From Colocasia esculenta (lineage: Eukaryota; Streptophyta; Magnoliopsida; Alismatales; Araceae): a DNA stretch of 64,000 bases. Shown piece by piece: positions 36,289 to 48,495 of this stretch. The stretch covers positions 188,146,348 to 188,210,347 of the forward strand of contig CM024753.1 of NCBI GenBank assembly GCA_014218235.1, in the 5' to 3' direction. Position numbers and translations under genes: made by a program. The notes beneath the pieces were generated by a model, which made no database searches, was not told the origin of the DNA, and was given only the letters and a program-made list of their open reading frames with translations. How positions within the stretch are numbered: position 1 is the stretch's first letter; each line of letters opens with the position of its first letter.

Positions 36289-37703
36289 CTAGTTCCCTTC
36301 AATCATAACAGGAGCTTCATCTATATAGCTCGAAGTGAGTAAAAACTCACCTGAAGGAACCTCCACTACTAACTCACAAGACTTCTCTCTAAAGGATGAG
36401 CTATACAATCCAGAAATTCTTCGGAAATAAAAGATGAGAGGCACCCGAATCAAATAAAACTCTTGCTGAAATTCATAAAGAGGTAAGTACCTTCTATCAT
36501 ATTCGATGCCTCTGCCTGGGCTCGGGTGATAGCCATAACCCGCCTCTTCCTCGCTGATGCGGTACTCCTCTGCCACGACCTGACTATGGCTGCTGAAACT
36601 GCTGAGGTGCTGCTGCTGCTGCACACCTCTTCCATATCCATATTCTCTCGGATAGGGACAATTGCGGATCAAATGTCCCGGCTGATTACAATTATAACAT
36701 CGATACCCTGGTGGATATAGGCTGCCTGGCAACTCTGCTACGACTCCTCACCTCAGGTCTACCTCGGCCCTGCTGAAACTGCGGACGACCTCCCCATCCT
36801 CTTCCTCTGCCTTTAAATGCTTGCTTTATTTCTGACCCCATTTTCCGAAGCCTGATGATAAAGTCCTGCTGGTGCTTTACTTTACTTGCACCACTGACTG
36901 TGCGGTAGTCGAAACTACTTGAACCTGACTCGCCACCTGACGAGTCCGAATAGACCTCTCTAAAGTAGCTGCTCTCTGAGTTGCCTCTTCCACTGTCTTG
37001 CACATAAGAGGTACTATCGCATCCTGGAATTCCACTCTCAAGCCTCTGATGAATACTCAACCATCATATTATTATCTGAAACCACATATGGCGCATAACG
37101 ACTAAGTGCCATAAATCTCATTGGTATTCCAAAACTGAAGATTACCTTGCTGGAGAGTCCGAAACTGCTCTCTTTTACTGCTAGACTTGGATCGGAAAGA
37201 ATGTATCATTAAATACATCGAGAAATTCTGACCATGATAGCCTCCTCTGCCCTGCTGCAAAGTGGTCTGCATCTTCAGTCGCCACCATTCCAATGCAAAA
37301 CCCTCAACTGATAAGCAGCTAATACAACTCTATCTACTGTCGGACACCTCATAGTCGTAAAAACTCTTTCAATTTCATGAACCCAGTGCTCTGTTGTATC
37401 TGGGTTCGGCCCTCCTGAATAAGTAGGCGGCTGCAATCTCAAAACTCTCCACCTGCATCACGGTTCTTCTGCTATCAACACTGGCAGTGGTGGTGCACAG
37501 GTGCTGCAAAAGGCACCTCTACTCTTGGCGAACTGGAGCACAGTATAGCCTCTCCATCTCCAGGTGGTACTGCAACCGTGGTACCGGCACCTGCTGATCC
37601 ATTCTTGCCGATATCCGTAAGGCTTCCCAGATCTTTCAATCATACGCTGGGTACTCTCCTCCGGATCATTTCCTCCACCACCCCAATCTCTTCTATCAGC
37701 CAT
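36289..37703 (-). pseudogene. E3 gag (fragmented), with zinc knuckle
   Basis: The zinc knuckle CYNCNQPGHLIRNC is intact at about 36720-36650, in a frame beginning PGSLYPPGYR. Further upstream on the minus strand are the capsid signature (PDTTEHWVHEIERVF near 37370-37410) and an arginine- and glutamine-rich linker (QFQQGRGRPE near 36780). Single-base indels split the frame into at least five pieces. Confidence 0.85.
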
Positions 37704-37838
37704 ACCAGAGATTTCTACATAAACAAATCACCAAACAAAAATCAAAACAACATATCAAAAACCAGGTCCCTACCAGCAGTGTTTAAAGACCGAAATAAGG
37801 CTATGTATCTTTCTAATTCCCTTATTAACACGGACCTT

Positions 37839-37850
37839 GCTCTGATACTA
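37839..37850 (-). promoter_or_regulatory. E3 primer-binding site (initiator Met tRNA type)
   Basis: On the minus strand TAGTATCAGAGC, identical to the site of E1 and one base from the plant consensus, a single base from the 5' LTR at 37852. Confidence 0.85.
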
Positions 37851-38160
37851 ATGTGGCGGAACGCCTTGGCCAAGCCCATTAACCAATAACGTACTTGATC
37901 CGAGTCCGCCTCCCCCGAACGGGCCGAAGCCTCGCAAGGGATACCAACACAGTCCGTGTAAACACAAAGGAACACACCACATTTTATATATATTCACAAG
38001 TTTACATAGCCAAATTCCACAAACTGAAAAAAGTACAAGAGCCTGGGGCATACCTCGAGGTACAACTGAAGAAAGTAAACAACTAACTAAACTACACTGC
38101 GGAGCTACCACTACACAGCTAGAACTACACCGCTGGAGGTACTGACCCTGTACCGCTACG

Positions 38161-38165
38161 GCGCG
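38161..38165. repeat. Target-site duplication of S1, left copy (GCGCG)
   Basis: A perfect match to 41644-41648. The uninterrupted LTR at 31321 has a single GCGCG, which confirms the insertion site. Confidence 0.92.
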
Positions 38166-41100
38166 TTAACGTTGCGCGTTTTCCGGATCCCCGTGGATCC
38201 AGGTTAGTGGTTTGGTGGCCATGTGAGGCCCACTAGTGTTGTGTGTTTCTTATTAGATCCTTACCGGGTTTGGTTTTGTGTTTGTGTTGTGTTCAGCTTG
38301 CTGGACACCATAGTGTGTTGGCGTCCATCGATGAGGACGTCGACTCTTGAACTTGGCGTCAACTTTGTGGACGTCTAGTTGTGGCGGTTTGGTTAAACGG
38401 CCAAAGGGTTGACGTTAACCTGACATGCCTATGTTTTATGGCAGACCGAGCTCTGTTCTTTCTCCTCCTTCTCCCTTCCTTTCCCCCACCTTCACCCTTG
38501 AGCTTCTTCGCGAGTTCTGACAGTCGGCGGGAGCTCGTGGGAAGGCCGTAGTGCGCGTGGTAGCGGCAGATCGGGCGGGAATGACGAATTGGAGCACGTG
38601 TTCGTGGGACGTTTCTCAGGTTTCGGCGTGATTCGAGGTTTTCGGGAGTTTAATTGCGTTTCTGAGGTAGGGGACGACCCTGTTAGTTCGTTAGAACATT
38701 AAAACACGACTTAACCATTTGAACCAGCATTTTTATTGTATTTTCGGATTAGTTGCACATGTGGGGTTAATGGGTGGTTTGATGATTTTATGTAGTAAAG
38801 CATGCTGTTTTGTTTAATTATAATGCATGGGAGTTAGAGGAACGTTTCTCCTATTTTCTTAATGATTCGGGATCAGGAATGCATGTGGGATCGATAGGGT
38901 TTCTGCAGGGTTTAGGCCGAGAACTTGGCGTCAAGATCTCTTGTCGCCAATCTCACCAGCTTGGATATAGACGGCTAGATCGTTTGCCGTTTACTTCCTT
39001 CAAGCGGCAGTCGATGTTGCTGCCAACCTGTGCATGTATCCATGCAGTGTTGTTTACGTAGCTTTCCTGGTTATGATTCTTGTGTGAATGTGTGTGTGCA
39101 TGGCGATGACCAGTGTGAGCCAGTGCACTTATTATGCTCTTGGAGCATGCTGCTCATGTAATGAGCAAGTTTTACATAAATAATTATGATGAATGTAGTT
39201 TTAATTAGGTGAGTTTGTTGTCCATGTGTTGGACATGAGGTTTACGTGACTGACATGTGGACACCTACCAGGGTATAATATACACGTGCTGTCTACGTGG
39301 TTGAGTGTGTGTATATACACACTTGTCGTAATGAATTCTTAGATTTGTCATAATAATTGGGCAGTGAGGTTCCTGTGTGACCTAGCCATGACCTGGTGGG
39401 TTTGGGCAGTGAAGGTCATATGTGGACCTAGCCCTGGTTCGTTGTTGTCCTTCGAATAATACTATATTGATTTATGTATTAAGTGGTGTGGTGTTGTTTC
39501 GGAGGTCATGAGAGACCGATGGTAAGTAAGTTGTGGTTTAGTTATGTGTTGGTGTGGGATAGCTTTGGGTCACACGGTGACCGATGTTAAGCTAATCCTA
39601 ACACTTGTATATGTGAATTATAAGTAAAGGTTATATGTGTAAGTATCGTGGTTTGTGCTAGCCGAGTGTGGTGGTTCGGCGCCTATTCCGGAATGCCTCT
39701 CTAGTCGGGTACCCCAGGTTCTTTGTGAGCCAGGCACGTGTGTTTGTTGTTCTCGGGGTTTTGTCCCGGTACTTGTGTTGTACCGTTGAGGTCTGTGTCG
39801 TCTTCCTGGACACCCTCACTCCTGAGTTTGAGTTGTACGTCCGGCTGAGGGAAAGACGGCAGGGGACAGCGACTTCCCAGAGTTTGTTCTTTTGTCGCTT
39901 GTAGCGCGCTCGTAGTTGGGGGTACGGACACCAGTAGTCGACACTGGTCCCCAGCTAGTCCTGTTTTCCAGTGCCTCACTTTAGAGTGCTCCGGCCAGAG
40001 ACTCTGAAGGTGCCAGGCATGGGCCTGCAGTTGTGTGTCTGTAGGTGTGGTGTTGGTTGGTCTCCACAGTTGTTTGACTTCTTCCTAGTGGAGCAGCAGT
40101 TGGACCTTTTGTCCGTGACTGCGAGGCTGAGAGGTAGTTCTTGTGTTGTGTCGTCCGGGTTGGATATTGGCCTGATCAGCCAGTAGTCCGTTCCCGTGTG
40201 GTGGCGTCGTTCTTTCTGACTCGTGCTTTGCTTACTCTAGCTGTGGCTTGACTCGTGCTTTGCCAGTGACTGTGGCTTGTGAGTTTGTGACTCGTGGTCG
40301 AGGTTTGACCAGTTTAAGGTGTGCCCTGGTGTTGGCACAGTTGTGACTGAGTTGGGGTTTGTATGACTCGTCGATTAAGATTTCACCTGTAATATTGTGC
40401 CTAATTAAGGTATAATATAATTACGGTTCAGTGTGGTGTTTATCACCTACTTGTACCCTTGTTCGGGTGTTTGTGTTGTGGTACCTCAGAGTAGCAGGTA
40501 CTTGTTTCCCTTCGTGGGTTACTTTATAGTTTTGTGGTGGTACATTGTGTACCAACCTTTCCGGGTACTTGTGTGTTGAGGAGGTCTTGTGGTTTGACCT
40601 GCCACTTGTTGTATCCTAACAGTTTTAGGTAAATCTTTGTTTATAATTTATTGTGGATTAGTTTGTGATTATTAATTATGTTACCTTTGTGGGTAATTTG
40701 CTGATGAGGCTTATGGCCTAGGCATATTGTGGTTTAGATAAGCTATGTTCCGTGGAGGCCGTGTGAAACCTTCCACTTGTTGAGTTTTATTCTTCTTGGA
40801 TATGATTCCAATTATAATTTTAGTGTGTTATGGATTGGCTTCGTAGTAGCTAGTCCTATTGCTTGGTGTGTAGTTTTCGACGTAGTAAGGTTTGGAGTAT
40901 AAAGGACCAGCTCTTTGTTAGCAGTCCTCTTACTCAAGTGTTTGAGGTCGCATGTAAAGCTTGTAGCCTGGGCAATGACTTGCCTGTGTGGCCTATAGTT
41001 TAGGCAACCCGTTGTTGTAGCAATGTGCCAGTGAGACTGTGGTTTAGGCACTTTAGTAGTTGGGCTGATTAATGATATTATGTTAGTCCTGTAGTCCTAC

Positions 41101-41643
41101 TTTTCTTCTGAGGACTTTATGCTTATTATCATGAGCATGTTTAATTGTTATTTATTGTAATGATGTGAGCATGAAATGGTTTGGCTATTGTTGTTGCCAG
41201 TGAGACCCATTGGGGTTGAGGTGTCTGTGGTTTCAGTGTTGCTTTGGGTAGCCCCTACTGAGCCAGTGACTTGTTGAGGCTCACTCCCCTACAGTTCTTT
41301 TCAGGGCTTTCCGTGAGTTTGGCTTGCAGTGGCGTTGTGACAGACTTGTACCACCAGCAGTTGTGTAGTAGTTAGTGTTGTGTGAGCTTGTGCTCCCTCG
41401 GGGTATGCCCCAGGTAGTTGTACTCTTTTAAATTGGACATGTATTAATGTAATGGGACAGTTGTACAAATTTGTGAACAGATATGAGCACATGTACTTTC
41501 TTGGGACTTATATTCTTGTGGTTTGTCTTTTATACTCTTACTGGACACGTGTGTGAGATATCCCTTGCGACACTTCGGTGCATTCGCGGGAGGAGGATCT
41601 GGATATGGAGCCTTAATGGGCATTAATACCCCGGTCCGTTACA
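38166..41643 (+). mobile_element. S1: solo LTR inserted in the E3 5' LTR
   Basis: 3478 bp on the plus strand, flanked by GCGCG on both sides and ending CCGGTCCGTTACA. The first base pair is damaged (TTAACG where relatives have TGTAACG). It matches S2 and, in reverse, the LTRs of E1 in large blocks. There is no interior and no second LTR, so it is the product of LTR-LTR recombination. It includes a run of short hairpins at about 39120-39590. Confidence 0.92.
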
Positions 41644-41648
41644 GCGCG
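41644..41648. repeat. Target-site duplication of S1, right copy (GCGCG)
   Basis: Matches 38161-38165. Confidence 0.92.
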
Positions 41649-43628
41649 GCTCTGAACCGGACGAAGGTCGTGAAACGTCCTCCTCGCTTTCACCTGTGGG
41701 GGTAGGGGTGAGCCTCTCTAGTCACTGGCTCAGTAGGGAACTCCCCCAAAACCGAGCAAACCAAAAACCACATATACAAAGCTATAAACAATACCAACAA
41801 TTTATAGAACAGCTAAGCAGGATATTAAAGCTGTAAAAATACTCACCGTCTGCCGACTACGAGAAATAACTGTAATAATTAAACGGCAAACCAGCACAGG
41901 TGTACAAGCTAAAGTAGAGACAGCCAAACACGAGCCACATGAACTGGTTCGCGACACCAGAAACTGACTCGGACAAGCTAACACAGGTCTACCTCTCAGT
42001 CTCGCAGCCACGGACGAAAGGTCCAGCTGCCACTCCACGTGAAAAGGTCAAGCAACTGTGGAGACCAACTAAACACCACCACCTGCGGACCACACGGTCG
42101 CAGGCCCATGCCTGACACCTCTAGAGATCCTGGCCCGGAACACTCTAGAGTGAGGCACTGGAAAATGACTAGCTGGGGTCCAGTACGTCTATTGGTGTCC
42201 GTACCCCCAACTACGAGCGCGCTACAAGTGACTAAAGACAAACACAAGTGTCACTGTCCCACTGTCGTCTTTCCCTCAGCCGGACGTGCAACTCAAACAC
42301 AGGAGTGAGGGTGTCCAGGTCAGACGACACAGACCTCGACGGTACAACACAAGTACCAGGACAAAGCCCCGAGCTAACAGCCTGGCTCACAAAGAACCTA
42401 GGGCACCCAACTGGAGAGGTAACCACGGTAGGCGTCGTACTACTCACCACGTACACAGAACCACGTGCACGCCACACACAAACCACTTGAAACCTCACGT
42501 AAACCACAAGTAACAATGGTCCACTACACGTGAACCCAACTGACTCGCGTAAACAACGTGCAGCCACGAAAGTAGGTAACTAACTGCATACCTTGTATGC
42601 TAAACACGAGAACTCTGTGCACTTAGTGCACCTCAGGTGCCAACACACATGCATTATCGATAAATACCATAATTAGTCATTCATGTTTATAACCAGTAGG
42701 CGGCAACATCGACTGCCGCTTACAGGAAATCAACGGCAAGGGATCTGGCCATCTACATCCTGGCTGATGAGCTTGGCGACAAATGATGTTGACGCCAAGT
42801 TCTTCGGCCTCAAACCCTGCAGAAACCCTAATTCAATTCTATGGGTTTTCCAACCATTTTAACTACAGAAAAACATGCATAAGCAATTGCTTTAACATGC
42901 CAGAACCCAAAACAACCCATTACAACATGCATTGCTTGCTAAATTACTTAAACCACCTGTTATCCCTGTGTGGTGCAACTTACTTTGAAATACATTAAAT
43001 CTGTTGTTTCAGGTGATTAAGTCATATTTTAATGATCCTATGGAGCTAACAGGGTTCGCCCCCTACCTCAGAACACGCTAGAACCTCCCGCAATCTCCCG
43101 GTTCACGCCGAACCCTCCGCGAGCTCCCACGGGAATTGCACCACGCCACGACGTTTCCTCGCGCAATTCGGCAACGCCACACGTTCTACGATCGTCCAAC
43201 CACCCTTCAGTACCTGTTAGAAGCTTTAGAAACACTGGGGCAACAAGCTGGGGCAAGGGGGATTGAGAACAGGGTAGAAAACCTGCCCTCGGGTGACCCT
43301 ATAACCTACAGAATTCTCAGGTTGGTGTCAACCCCTATGCCGCCAAGAACAACTGCCACCCTAAACGTCCACAGCCACTGCCGCCAAGATCATGCAATCA
43401 ACGTCCACTTACCTGGATGCCAACCAGTCAACGGCCACCCCTGGCCGCCAACTCCAAATGAATTGCAGCAGGTCCTATTTCATTTCAGGACCAAACCTAC
43501 ACTTCTCCTGCTCAAGCCACACATTCACACCACACATTCCACACAACCAACTCACAATGGCCTCACAACGGCCACCACAACCAACACACACATGATCCGC
43601 ATGGATCCGAAAAGCTCGCGACGTTACA

Positions 43629-43817
43629 TCGTGACTCTAGCTGAGGATTCAAAATGCAGCAACCCCCTTTCTCCCCCCTTTTGTGTGTTCAAATGTGCAG
43701 AGCTTCTTCTCTCTCCGGTTATCAACCTCCCTTCTCCGACTCCCTCTTTCTTGCTTTCTCTCTCTCTCTCACTCACTTCCCCACTCTTCCTCTCTCCCTC
43801 TTTCGTTCACGGAGACA
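43629..43817 (+). promoter_or_regulatory. 5' flank and leader of the PMD gene
   Basis: The first five bases (TCGTG) are the right target duplication of E3. The remainder is strongly pyrimidine-rich, with a CT microsatellite at 43758-43775 and a CT-rich stretch up to the ATG, as in many plant 5' leaders. E3 therefore sits only about 190 bp upstream of the start codon and has cut off whatever promoter lay in 29801-31003. Confidence 0.5.
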
Positions 43818-46760
43818 ATGGAGGGTGGTAGCAGCAGCGGTGGAAAGGGGAAGCGGACGGTGGCGAGGAGGAGCTCCCGGCGACGGGAGGGAGCGCCTCT
43901 GGTGGCGGAGGAAGTACCGGAGGTTGCGATGGAAGAGGAGGAGGAGGCGCCCGTGGACATTGAAGCGGTGGCCATGGCACGAGAAGCGGCGATGAAGAAG
44001 ATAGGTCCTCGAAACCCTAACCTCTGTGATTGATGGTGTGGATGGGATGGAGAGGACCCATAGAGGGTGGATGTAGGGCGAGAAACCAAGAAAATGCGAC
44101 CCCGGACAGGATAGGCTCCGTTCAGTCATCACTTGAGAACGTGACGGCCCACCCCGTCACGAGACCAGTAGTCATGACGGGGTCAAAGGCCGCGACTATG
44201 ACGCGTCGATTATAGCCGTCGTGACATAATCGTGGTCCTCTGTGGCGTCGCGACTATGTCGTGGCGCATAGGGGTGTCGCGACAAGGTTGTGACCCACTG
44301 GGCCGGCGCGACCTCAGCCGAGAAACCTAATCACAACTTGATTAATCTGACGCACTGACTAATTTGCTTGCAGGGAGAGATGAGGGCCCGAGTTTCCTGG
44401 CTCTTGGTTTTGGCAGTCTACCTAGCCCTACCAGGATTCCAGAGGGAGAGGTTGGAAAACATGGGGTTTGGGGAGGTGCTTCGCATGGATAGGATGAGGG
44501 CCGATGCACCACTCACCCAGGCCCTGCGCAGTAGGTGGGACACAGAGGCGACTGCCTTTGTGCTTCCATGGGGATATATGATCCCCAGCCTGGAGGACGT
44601 CAGTAGGATCACAGGTCTGAGGGTACATACGCGTTTAGTGAGTGGGTTTACCTACCCATGTTACCAGAGATTGGCACGTAGACTTCTAGACTTGACTGTA
44701 GGAACCAGGTCTTCTCTCATCTCTAGAGTGCAGCAACAGGAGAGTCTAGGGCTCTTCCAGACGGGTAGGGAGGTGGCCGAGACTGTGGAGGAGTAGCTGC
44801 AGAGGCTGGAGAGGGGTTCCATGGAGGTACTAGCTGACGAGCCTGGGGCACATGCAGATTTGGATCTACGGCGCTTCCTCACCTTCTTCCTCGGTAGACT
44901 CATGTTTGCTACGAGGGGCGACCCGGTCCACTGTCGGTTCCTACCCTTGCTAGAGGATTTGGACCAGGTGGGGAGCTATGCGTGGGGAGCGGCGTTCCTG
45001 GTGCACCAGTTCGAGAGCCTGGGTTCCTTTGACAGGCAGACAGCCATCAGAGGCTTTTACCCCTTCCTTCAGGTACTCTTCTTCCTCTTGCCCCTTTACT
45101 TAAACTGCCTTTGATATTATAATTGTGATCTGACAGTGCCTTCATGTTATTGTAGGTCTAGGCCTACATTCACCTTCCTGGCCTGAGGAGGGGGACTTTG
45201 GAGCGACCGGGCCTCGTGCCCCTAGCTCGAAGCTGGGTGCCGTGCCGAGACATGCACCCTATGGAGGACCAGCTGGCGTCCCTTCAGAATGCAATCGATC
45301 TCTACCCTGAGCTAGATGTGAGTGTTCTAACCTTCTCTATTAGCTCAATTGGGTTTGAATTGAATATTGATCAGATGTGCTTTGATGTGCAGGTGGTGTG
45401 GCAACCATATCTAGAGGAGGTGGATGAGAGACAGGCCTGGTTGGAGCCAGCCCGCCCCTACTTCGGTAGGTCGGTGTGGGTGCATGCTCTAAACCTTGTG
45501 CTACCTCTCCACCTGTATCTGACCCAGAGGTCACTTGGCTTCCGTCAGAGTGCAGTGGAGTTCCCCAGCCGAGGCCGGACCCCTAGACCTGGCCGGAGCT
45601 TCTGGGGACTCCACGACACCACTGACTGGCACGTGCGAGCCCGGGAGCAGATCGATGATTGGGAGCACAGAGGCAGGCGAGTCAGGTCTGACGCTGTGTC
45701 CGACAACGCTTACCTGCAGGCATTCGCCTTGAAATATAAGGCGAGGGTCCACAGGGGCGCGAGACGACAAGTAAATCTCCAAACTCAGACTCCATGAATT
45801 GTTCTTTATTGAATTGAGTTGACAAATCTGAATGAATTGTAGGTGGACGTGACCGGTGAGATCACCTCACTCTGGGCCTTGCTGCATTCGGCAGTACAGG
45901 ACTGGGAGGTAGCTAGGAGGGAGTTGGAGCAGCTGGTAAGTACCTACTCAGACTTCAGTAACTTACTGATTTCTTTTAGCTGATTGAGAAACTGACAAGT
46001 GTTGTATGTGCAGTGGACGAAGCTAGCAAGTGTGAGGAGGGCACAAGCCGGTGCATTCTTTTCCAGAGCAGCGGCAGAGGGCTCCCAGTCAGATCTAGAG
46101 GACCGACTGGCGAGCGCATTGGGGAGGGCCGAGGAGGCACAGGCCGAGCTGACAGAGAGAGTAAGTATGGTAGTAATTTGATCTAAATTTGACTTATGCT
46201 TGTTACTGACTTGATTTTCCACAGGTGACTGAGCTGAGGACCGCCACTGATCGGGTAGCCCGCTTGCAGAAGGAGGTTGATGCGGCGACAGCGTCGGCTG
46301 CCGAGAGGTGCCTCCAGACAGAGATGGTAGTAGCAGAGTGGGACCGTCTGCGCATGCAGGTAGAGGAGCTGACAAGGGAGCTGGCGCTGCTGCGCACGCA
46401 GGTAGAGGAGCTAACTAGGGAGCTGGCGCTGCTGCGCACGTAGGGGCCAGTAGCAGATCAGGCAGTGTTGTCCCGCCTGTGCACCGAGCTAGTCGTGCAG
46501 TAGGCCTGGCCTGGGAGCTTCGGGGCATAGTGACAGACATAGGTTAGATCCGGAGCAGGAGCAGGAGTAGGACCGGAGCGAGCGGGGCAAGTGGTACTTC
46601 GGTCAGACAGTTTTTAGCCGGTTCCTCCAGTCGACGGAAGAACGAGGAGGAGGAGAGGCGCTTAGCAGGGGAGATGAGCGCTAGGAGTGGTAGGGGTGTT
46701 GGTGAGATGCTACCTCCGCCCGAGAGACTCGAGGGATTTGAGGAGAGTGGCGGCGGATAG
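43818..46760 (+). pseudogene. Plant mobile domain (PMD) gene, seven exons, antisense within E5
   Basis: PMD proteins (MAIN/MAIL-like, PF10536) occur as host genes and inside gypsy and Mutator-like elements; the host forms act in nuclear silencing and genome maintenance. The ATG at 43818 has good context (GAGACAATGG). Exons: 43818-44000, 44374-45072, 45156-45317, 45393-45770, 45843-45935, 46014-46160 and 46225-46443. Exon lengths are all multiples of three and introns 2-6 obey GT-AG. Exon 1 is acidic. Exons 2-4 carry the PMD signature (ATAFVLPWGYMIPSLEDVSRITGL; later TDWHVRARE). Exons 5-7 form a coiled coil with a 42-bp tandem repeat (46357-46440). Breaks: intron 1 donor now ATAGGT, TAG at 44794 and 45159, TAG at 46441 before an Arg/Ser-rich tail in another frame ending at 46760. 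Confidence 0.8.
44141..44330. repeat. CGCGAC hairpin module in PMD intron 1
   Basis: The intron holds GAACGTGACGGCCC, CCCCGTCACGAG, GGCGTCGCGACTATG, GGTGTCGCGACAAGG and GGCGCGACCTCAGCCGAGA. The last, at 44308-44323, matches S2 at 50658-50673 over GCGACCTCAGCYGAGA. The module therefore lies outside LTRs as well as in them. Confidence 0.6.
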
Positions 46761-48044
46761 TGAGGAGCTTGTGAGCCACCTCCCCCTTATCGTTGTACAT
46801 GATGCTTTTATTAGTGGATCTTTTATCTTTTTGTGCCAATATTTGTGGTTGGAATGATTTGAGATTGACATTGACATGAGACCCGAGAGAGAGAGAGAAA
46901 GGAAGTTGAGTACATTGTTGTGCTACTCTTTTTTTTTTTTTTTGGAATAATACCTAAAGCCAACATAGCCTTTCCTAAGAAACACATGAAATGGAAGGTA
47001 CTCACACTTGCCATTACAACACTAAAGCAAGATCAAACTACTGACAAGGGGTCCCCATTCATTCCCCTTCCATTAAAGACCACCAAAAGATTGGATGTGC
47101 ATTAGGGAGGTGGCGTCCTGTAGTTGGTTGCCCCTAACTTGCGGTGCTGCTATAAAGGCCATATCTGGGAGACGTTCAAGCCTTATAGGAAGAAAGGGAA
47201 GAAAGTCTGAGGATAAGTCTCGTGCAAGTTTTAAAGGACAAGTTAGGCTTAGCTTCCTTCCACGGCACACCTCTTAGAGATTCAATCTGTTGAGGAGGGA
47301 CTTTTGGTCACTTTATTGTGCTTGTTTCTTGTTTAGGGCATGCGTACGACTGGGCTCAAGGGCGTCCCACGGGGAACTGTACTGCCACTCTTTGCCATGC
47401 CCCTATTCCTCTATTTTCTTTCATTTGTTCTTCTTCTCTCTTTTGATTTTGCTTTTCTTTTGTAAGCCTGATTGACCGTCCCTATTTGAGATTTCTTCTC
47501 AGCAATGTGTGCTTAGGTCGGTTGCCTCGCCCAAATAGCCTTTTTGCCTTTACACTTCGACCGAGTAAAGAGGAGAACAGCTTTTGCACCTCCTAGGTAT
47601 GGCCTAAGTAGCAACGATGTTTTCTAGAGGAGTCGACTAAGGTTTCCATGTGAGTGTGTGATGATCCTTGCTTAAGGTGACCTTTAATGACAAGGAATAA
47701 ACGTCGGTCCCCTAGCGCGGAGCAATCTCTAGCCTGAGTGCTATAGAAGCAAAATAAACCAAAGACTGACTCGACCATCCTAGTTGGGAAATGAGATGAC
47801 TCTCTTTTGGGTTGAAATAAATATTTACATGCACAATGCGACCCCTATATTGAAAGTACGACCTGCATTAGTCTTTGAACTTTGACTTTGGTGGATTTTA
47901 CTTAGCTCATTTGCAGGAAAAGGTAGGGATAGCAAGAATTGGAGTCATCTCGACACAAGAACAAGAGGGAGACAAGACTCTACATAAACTTAAGAACAAA
48001 AGGATTTACAAAGAAGGAGAAGAATCTTAGTGAGGACTGAAACC
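46761..48044. other. E5 interval between PMD gene and gag ORF
   Basis: About 1.3 kb downstream of both converging genes. It has a T run at 46929-46943 and a stretch containing TGCTATAAAGGCC near 47149. No coding frame is convincing. It presumably holds 3' ends of both transcripts, but I see no clear polyadenylation signals. Confidence 0.45.
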
Positions 48045-48239
48045 TCAGGAACAGTGAGAGAAAGGATCAGGACCCCGAATAGGTAGTGAAGGAGGAATCA
48101 GGTAAAACCCGAGATCAGGAGGGGTTGGAAAAAGGAACTCCAAAATAGAGGGTGGAGGATCTGGAGTATCATAAAGGGGAGTGGAAGGAGGGGAATCGGG
48201 ATCAAGATCAAACGTCCCTAGAGAAGGTGGACCCAACCG

Positions 48240-48495
48240 ACAATCAAGAGGCTCGGGTGGAAGAGGAAGAGGGGAATCCTGAGCACCAGGAAGATGGTTA
48301 AATGACCCAGGTGGATATGGAAAGAAGTCATGGGAATCCAGAGGGCGATCAGGTGGCTCAGGAGAAGGGGATAAGTGAGGGGAATCCTGAGTGCCCACAA
48401 GACGATTGGGGGGCTCAGGTGGAGGGGATGAAAAGATACCTGGAGTACCCAGAGGATGATCGGGCGGCTCAGGTGGAGGAGATAAGTGAGGGTCC
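48240..48495 (-). repeat. Proline-rich coding repeats at the gag ORF end
   Basis: Four or five degenerate units of roughly 55-65 bp, each encoding a block such as PPPEPPDHPLGT or SPEPPDRPLDS. The plus strand shows repeated GGCTCAGGTGGAGG and GGGGAATCCTGAG. Confidence 0.65.

Larger units (their letters stand above)
31004..43628 (-). mobile_element. E3: chromovirus nested in E5, heavily frameshifted
   Basis: LTRs 31004-33284 and 37852-43628; the right one is split by solo LTR S1. Without S1 the LTRs are about 2281 and 2294 bp. Flanking TCGCG (30999-31003) and TCGTG (43629-43633) form a target duplication with one CpG-to-TpG change. The minus-strand interior has gag with a zinc knuckle, protease, RT, RNase H, integrase and chromodomain, all broken by 1-nt indels. 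The LTR blocks link it to E1, S1 and S2. Confidence 0.9.
37852..43628 (-). repeat. E3 5' LTR (right), split by solo LTR S1
   Basis: Two parts, 37852-38165 and 41649-43628, are collinear with 31004-33284 once S1 and one GCGCG are removed. The part left of S1 lacks single bases found in the left LTR, such as AATTCCACAAACTG for AATTTCCACAAAACTG. The part right of S1 is clean. Confidence 0.9.

Noticed and set aside
43136..43831. A 231-codon plus-strand frame
   Set aside because: It lies in the E3 LTR and runs into the PMD leader. The related left LTR does not keep the frame and no domain is visible.
43769..44132. Minus-strand frames opposite PMD exon 1
   Set aside because: They are shadows of the GC-rich exon on the plus strand, which has the start codon and splice structure.
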